Assembly: GCA_030150965.1 (NCBI GenBank)
Contig: JASLEW010000967.1
Coordinates: 1 to 7,092, forward strand
Origin: Thermoanaerobaculia bacterium
GTDB lineage: Bacteria; Acidobacteriota; Thermoanaerobaculia; Multivoradales; UBA5704
DNA: 7,092 bases
Direction of reading: 5' to 3'
This document shows positions 5,034 through 7,092 of this stretch, in pieces; positions within the stretch are counted from its first letter, which is position 1, and each line of letters begins with the position of its first letter. The notes below the pieces were generated by a model. The model was not told where the DNA came from, did not search any database, and worked only from the letters and a program-made list of their open reading frames with translations. The position numbers and the translations under genes were made by a program.

Positions 5034-7092
5034 TCAGTGTCCCGCGGCGGCCGCCGCCGCCGCGGGCGCCGGCTTCAGGTGCTTGTCGTACCAGGCGAGG
5101 TAGCGCTCGTAGCGGTCCTTGACGAAGCTCGGGCGGCTGATGCGGTGCGGCTGGCCCGGGTAGAGGACCAGCTCGGTGTCGCGGCCCAGCCGGCGCAACG
5201 CCTGGTAGAGCTGCTCGGAGTTGAGCGCCGGCACGTTGGCGTCGTCGGTGCCGCAGAGGAGCAGCGTCGGGGTGGTGATCTTCTCCACCTGGAACCAGGG
5301 GGAGAGCGCGAGCCACCGCTCGACGTTGCGCCACGGCAGGCCGAGCTCGGTCTCCCAGGCGTACTGGTAGTGATCGGTCCCGTAGTCGGCGAGGAAGTTG
5401 GTCTCGCTGGCGCCCGAGATCGCCGCCTTGAAACGTCCGGTCTTGGTGATGACGTAGTCGGTGAGGATGCCGCCGTAGCTCCAGCCGCCCACGCCCAGGC
5501 GCTCGGGGTCGGCCATCCCCAGCGCCACCGCCAGGTCCACCGCCGCCATCACGTCGGCGAAGTCCTTGTTGCCCCAGTCGGCCCACAGGGCGCGGGCGAA
5601 GTCGCGGCCGTAGCCGGTCGAGCCGCGCGGGTTGGCGGAGATCACCAGGTAGCCGTGGGCGGCGAGCAGCTGCCACTCGAAGCGGAAGGAGGTGTCGTAC
5701 TGCGAGGTGGGGCCGCCGTGGATGCGCAGCACGGCGGGCAGCTGCGCCCCGGGCGGCGCGTCGGGGGGATGCACCAGGAAGACGTCCACCGGCGTGCCGT
5801 CGGCGCTGCGCGCCTGGCGCCGCTCGACCGGGGCCAGGCGCAGGCCGCGCAGCAGCTCGTCGTTGGTGGCGGTGAGGCGCCGCAGCTCCCCACGGGGGGT
5901 GAGCGCCGACACCTCGGGGGGCCGCTCCGGCACGCTCTCCAGCACCACGACGTCGCCGTGGGCGTCGAGGTCGAAGGCGTCGATCGTCCGCTCGCCGCCG
6001 GCGAGGCGCTCGACCGCGCCGCCGGCCAGCGGCACCCGTGCCAGGTGCCGGTTGCCTCCCTCCTCGACCAGGAAGAGGACCGCCCTGCCGTCGGGCGAGA
6101 AGCGCGGGGCCGCGACGTTCCTGTCGAGCGCCGCGGTCAGCGCCCGCGGCCCGCCGCTCATGCCGGGCAGGGCCGGCGCCACCGCGATGTGGCTGGTGCC
6201 GTACCAGAAGTCCTTGGGGTCGCCGCCCTCGACGTAGGCGATCCATCTGCCGTCGGGGCTCCACGCCGGCGACTCGTCGCTGGTCGGCGCCGAGGTGACC
6301 GCCCGCGGGGCGAAGCCCGGCGCCGCCGGCACCACGAAGATGTCGCTGTTCTCGTTGGCGTCCGGGTCGGCCGTGCGGTTGCTGGTGAAGGCCAGCCAGG
6401 CGCCGTCCGGCGACCAGGCCGGGTCGCGGTCGTCGTAGGGGCCCGTGGTCACCTGCGCGGCGGAGCGCGCCGCGCGGTCGAAGACATAGAGGTGGTCGCG
6501 CAGGCCGCTCAGGTAGCCCTCGCCGTCACGCTTGAACTGCAGGCGGTCGATGACGATCGGCCGCGGCGACGACGGCTCGCAGCGGGGCTCCTCGGCGTCG
6601 GCCTTGGGCGGCGCCGGCGCGGCCCCCGCCGCCGGGACCGCCGGGGCCGCCGCGGTCGCACCGCTCGCAGTCGAAGGCTCGGGGTCGCCCACCACCAGCG
6701 CCAGGCGCCGGCTGTCCGGCGACCAGGCAAGGTCCTTGACGTCCGCCTTGAAATCGGTGAGGCGCTGGGCCTCGCCGCCCTGGCGGTCGAGCAACCACAC
6801 CTGGCTATGGCAACCCTCGCGCCCGGAGAGGAACGCCAGGTAGCGGCCGTCCGGGCTCCAGCGCGGCGACTGGGACGACTTCTCGCCGGCCGTCAGCCGG
6901 ATCGGCTGCGCGGCGCCGCCCGCCGCGCCCGCCCCTCCGGCCCCTGCGAAAACGCCGCCAGCGCCCATCCCCGCGGAAACACCGGGAGCCGTGGCGCCGA
7001 AGGGCACCATGAAGAGATCGGTCACCGCGCGGTCCTTGGCGAGATCGGTCCTCTCGACCGTGTAGGCCACCCAGCGCCCCTCGGGGCTGAGG
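5034..7092 (-). CDS. S9 family prolyl-oligopeptidase-type peptidase (5' partial)
   Basis: The minus-strand frame stays open to the right edge and reads LSPEGRWVAYTVERTD there, itself a propeller-repeat motif. The GTG at 7070-7068 is therefore internal and the true start is outside the window. The visible 685 residues contain PD40/WD40-like propeller blades with WSPDGRYLAF, WSPDSRRLAL, WSPDGAWLAF, WSPDGRWIAY and FSPDGRAVLF, then an alpha/beta-hydrolase domain from about 5730 down to 5070. The catalytic triad is complete: Ser in GWSYGG (codon 5478-5480), Asp in GTDDANVP (5241-5243) and His in GQPHRIS (5145-5147). HGGP and NPRGSTGYG, which form the oxyanion region in this family, are present. 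Such enzymes cleave short peptides, as dipeptidyl or acylaminoacyl peptidases; many are periplasmic, but the N-terminus is not visible. Low-complexity inserts sit at 6909-6998 and 6567-6686, and the protein ends in a poly-Ala tail. It is convergent with the methyltransferase gene. Confidence 0.95.
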   Translation of the reverse strand, partial: LSPEGRWVAYTVERTDLAKDRAVTDLFMVPFGATAPGVSAGMGAGGVFAGAGGAGAAGGAAQPIRLTAGEKSSQSPRWSPDGRYLAFLSGREGCHSQVWLLDRQGGEAQRLTDFKADVKDLAWSPDSRRLALVVGDPEPSTASGATAAAPAVPAAGAAPAPPKADAEEPRCEPSSPRPIVIDRLQFKRDGEGYLSGLRDHLYVFDRAARSAAQVTTGPYDDRDPAWSPDGAWLAFTSNRTADPDANENSDIFVVPAAPGFAPRAVTSAPTSDESPAWSPDGRWIAYVEGGDPKDFWYGTSHIAVAPALPGMSGGPRALTAALDRNVAAPRFSPDGRAVLFLVEEGGNRHLARVPLAGGAVERLAGGERTIDAFDLDAHGDVVVLESVPERPPEVSALTPRGELRRLTATNDELLRGLRLAPVERRQARSADGTPVDVFLVHPPDAPPGAQLPAVLRIHGGPTSQYDTSFRFEWQLLAAHGYLVISANPRGSTGYGRDFARALWADWGNKDFADVMAAVDLAVALGMADPERLGVGGWSYGGILTDYVITKTGRFKAAISGASETNFLADYGTDHYQYAWETELGLPWRNVERWLALSPWFQVEKITTPTLLLCGTDDANVPALNSEQLYQALRRLGRDTELVLYPGQPHRISRPSFVKDRYERYLAWYDKHLKPAPAAAAAAAGH

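Noticed and set aside
3511..6264. 917-codon minus-strand open frame
   Set aside because: It overlaps the peptidase gene in another frame on the same strand and the methyltransferase on the other. The translation is Arg/Gly/Pro-biased with no family motif, so it is a composition artefact.
1..7092. A defence, mobile or biosynthetic system spanning the window
   Set aside because: No nuclease, transposase, integrase, toxin-antitoxin pair, CRISPR repeat, reverse transcriptase or biosynthetic core enzyme was found; apart from the first two genes, the units have their own signals and seem unrelated.

Overview
The window is very GC-rich DNA with G/C strongly favoured at third codon positions. It holds six protein-coding genes, two of them cut by the window edges. 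There are no RNA genes, insertion sequences, phage genes or CRISPR arrays that I can see. The protein types fit a GC-rich, Gram-negative-type soil or sediment bacterium, most plausibly Acidobacteriota or a relative: an acidobacterial-style S9 peptidase, a TMTC-like membrane protein with TPRs, and a YfiT/DinB enzyme. This placement is inferred from protein resemblance, not from a marker gene.

Layout. At 1-782 (+) is the 3' part of a secreted protein with a Pro/Ala/Lys linker and a DUF1579/lipocalin-like beta domain. Four bases later, 787-2592 (+) encodes a polytopic GT-C/TMTC-like membrane protein with C-terminal TPRs, probably in the same transcript. A 178-base gap contains a likely terminator hairpin and then a TATACT box placed so that transcription would begin at or next to the ATG of yfiT (2771-3319, +). 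That makes yfiT a good candidate for a leaderless gene. Next is a small secreted helical protein (3407-3682, +) with a strong Shine-Dalgarno sequence, followed by tandem hairpins ending in a textbook intrinsic terminator (3763-3800). A zinc-ribbon class I methyltransferase follows (3847-4932, +). It faces an S9 prolyl-oligopeptidase-type peptidase on the minus strand (5034-7092, start outside the window), and the 101-base convergent gap is filled with hairpins. No stretch without a gene exceeds 300 bases.

How the genes work together. Only the first two genes look co-transcribed. The others appear to be separate units with housekeeping-like roles: envelope glycan or membrane work, thiol or xenobiotic chemistry, small-molecule or lipid/glycan methylation, and peptide turnover. 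I do not see a defence system, biosynthetic cluster or mobile system. The features most worth a second look are the leaderless yfiT promoter, the stand-alone small His-containing secreted protein, and the recurring Ala/Pro/Gly-rich inserts in four of the six proteins.
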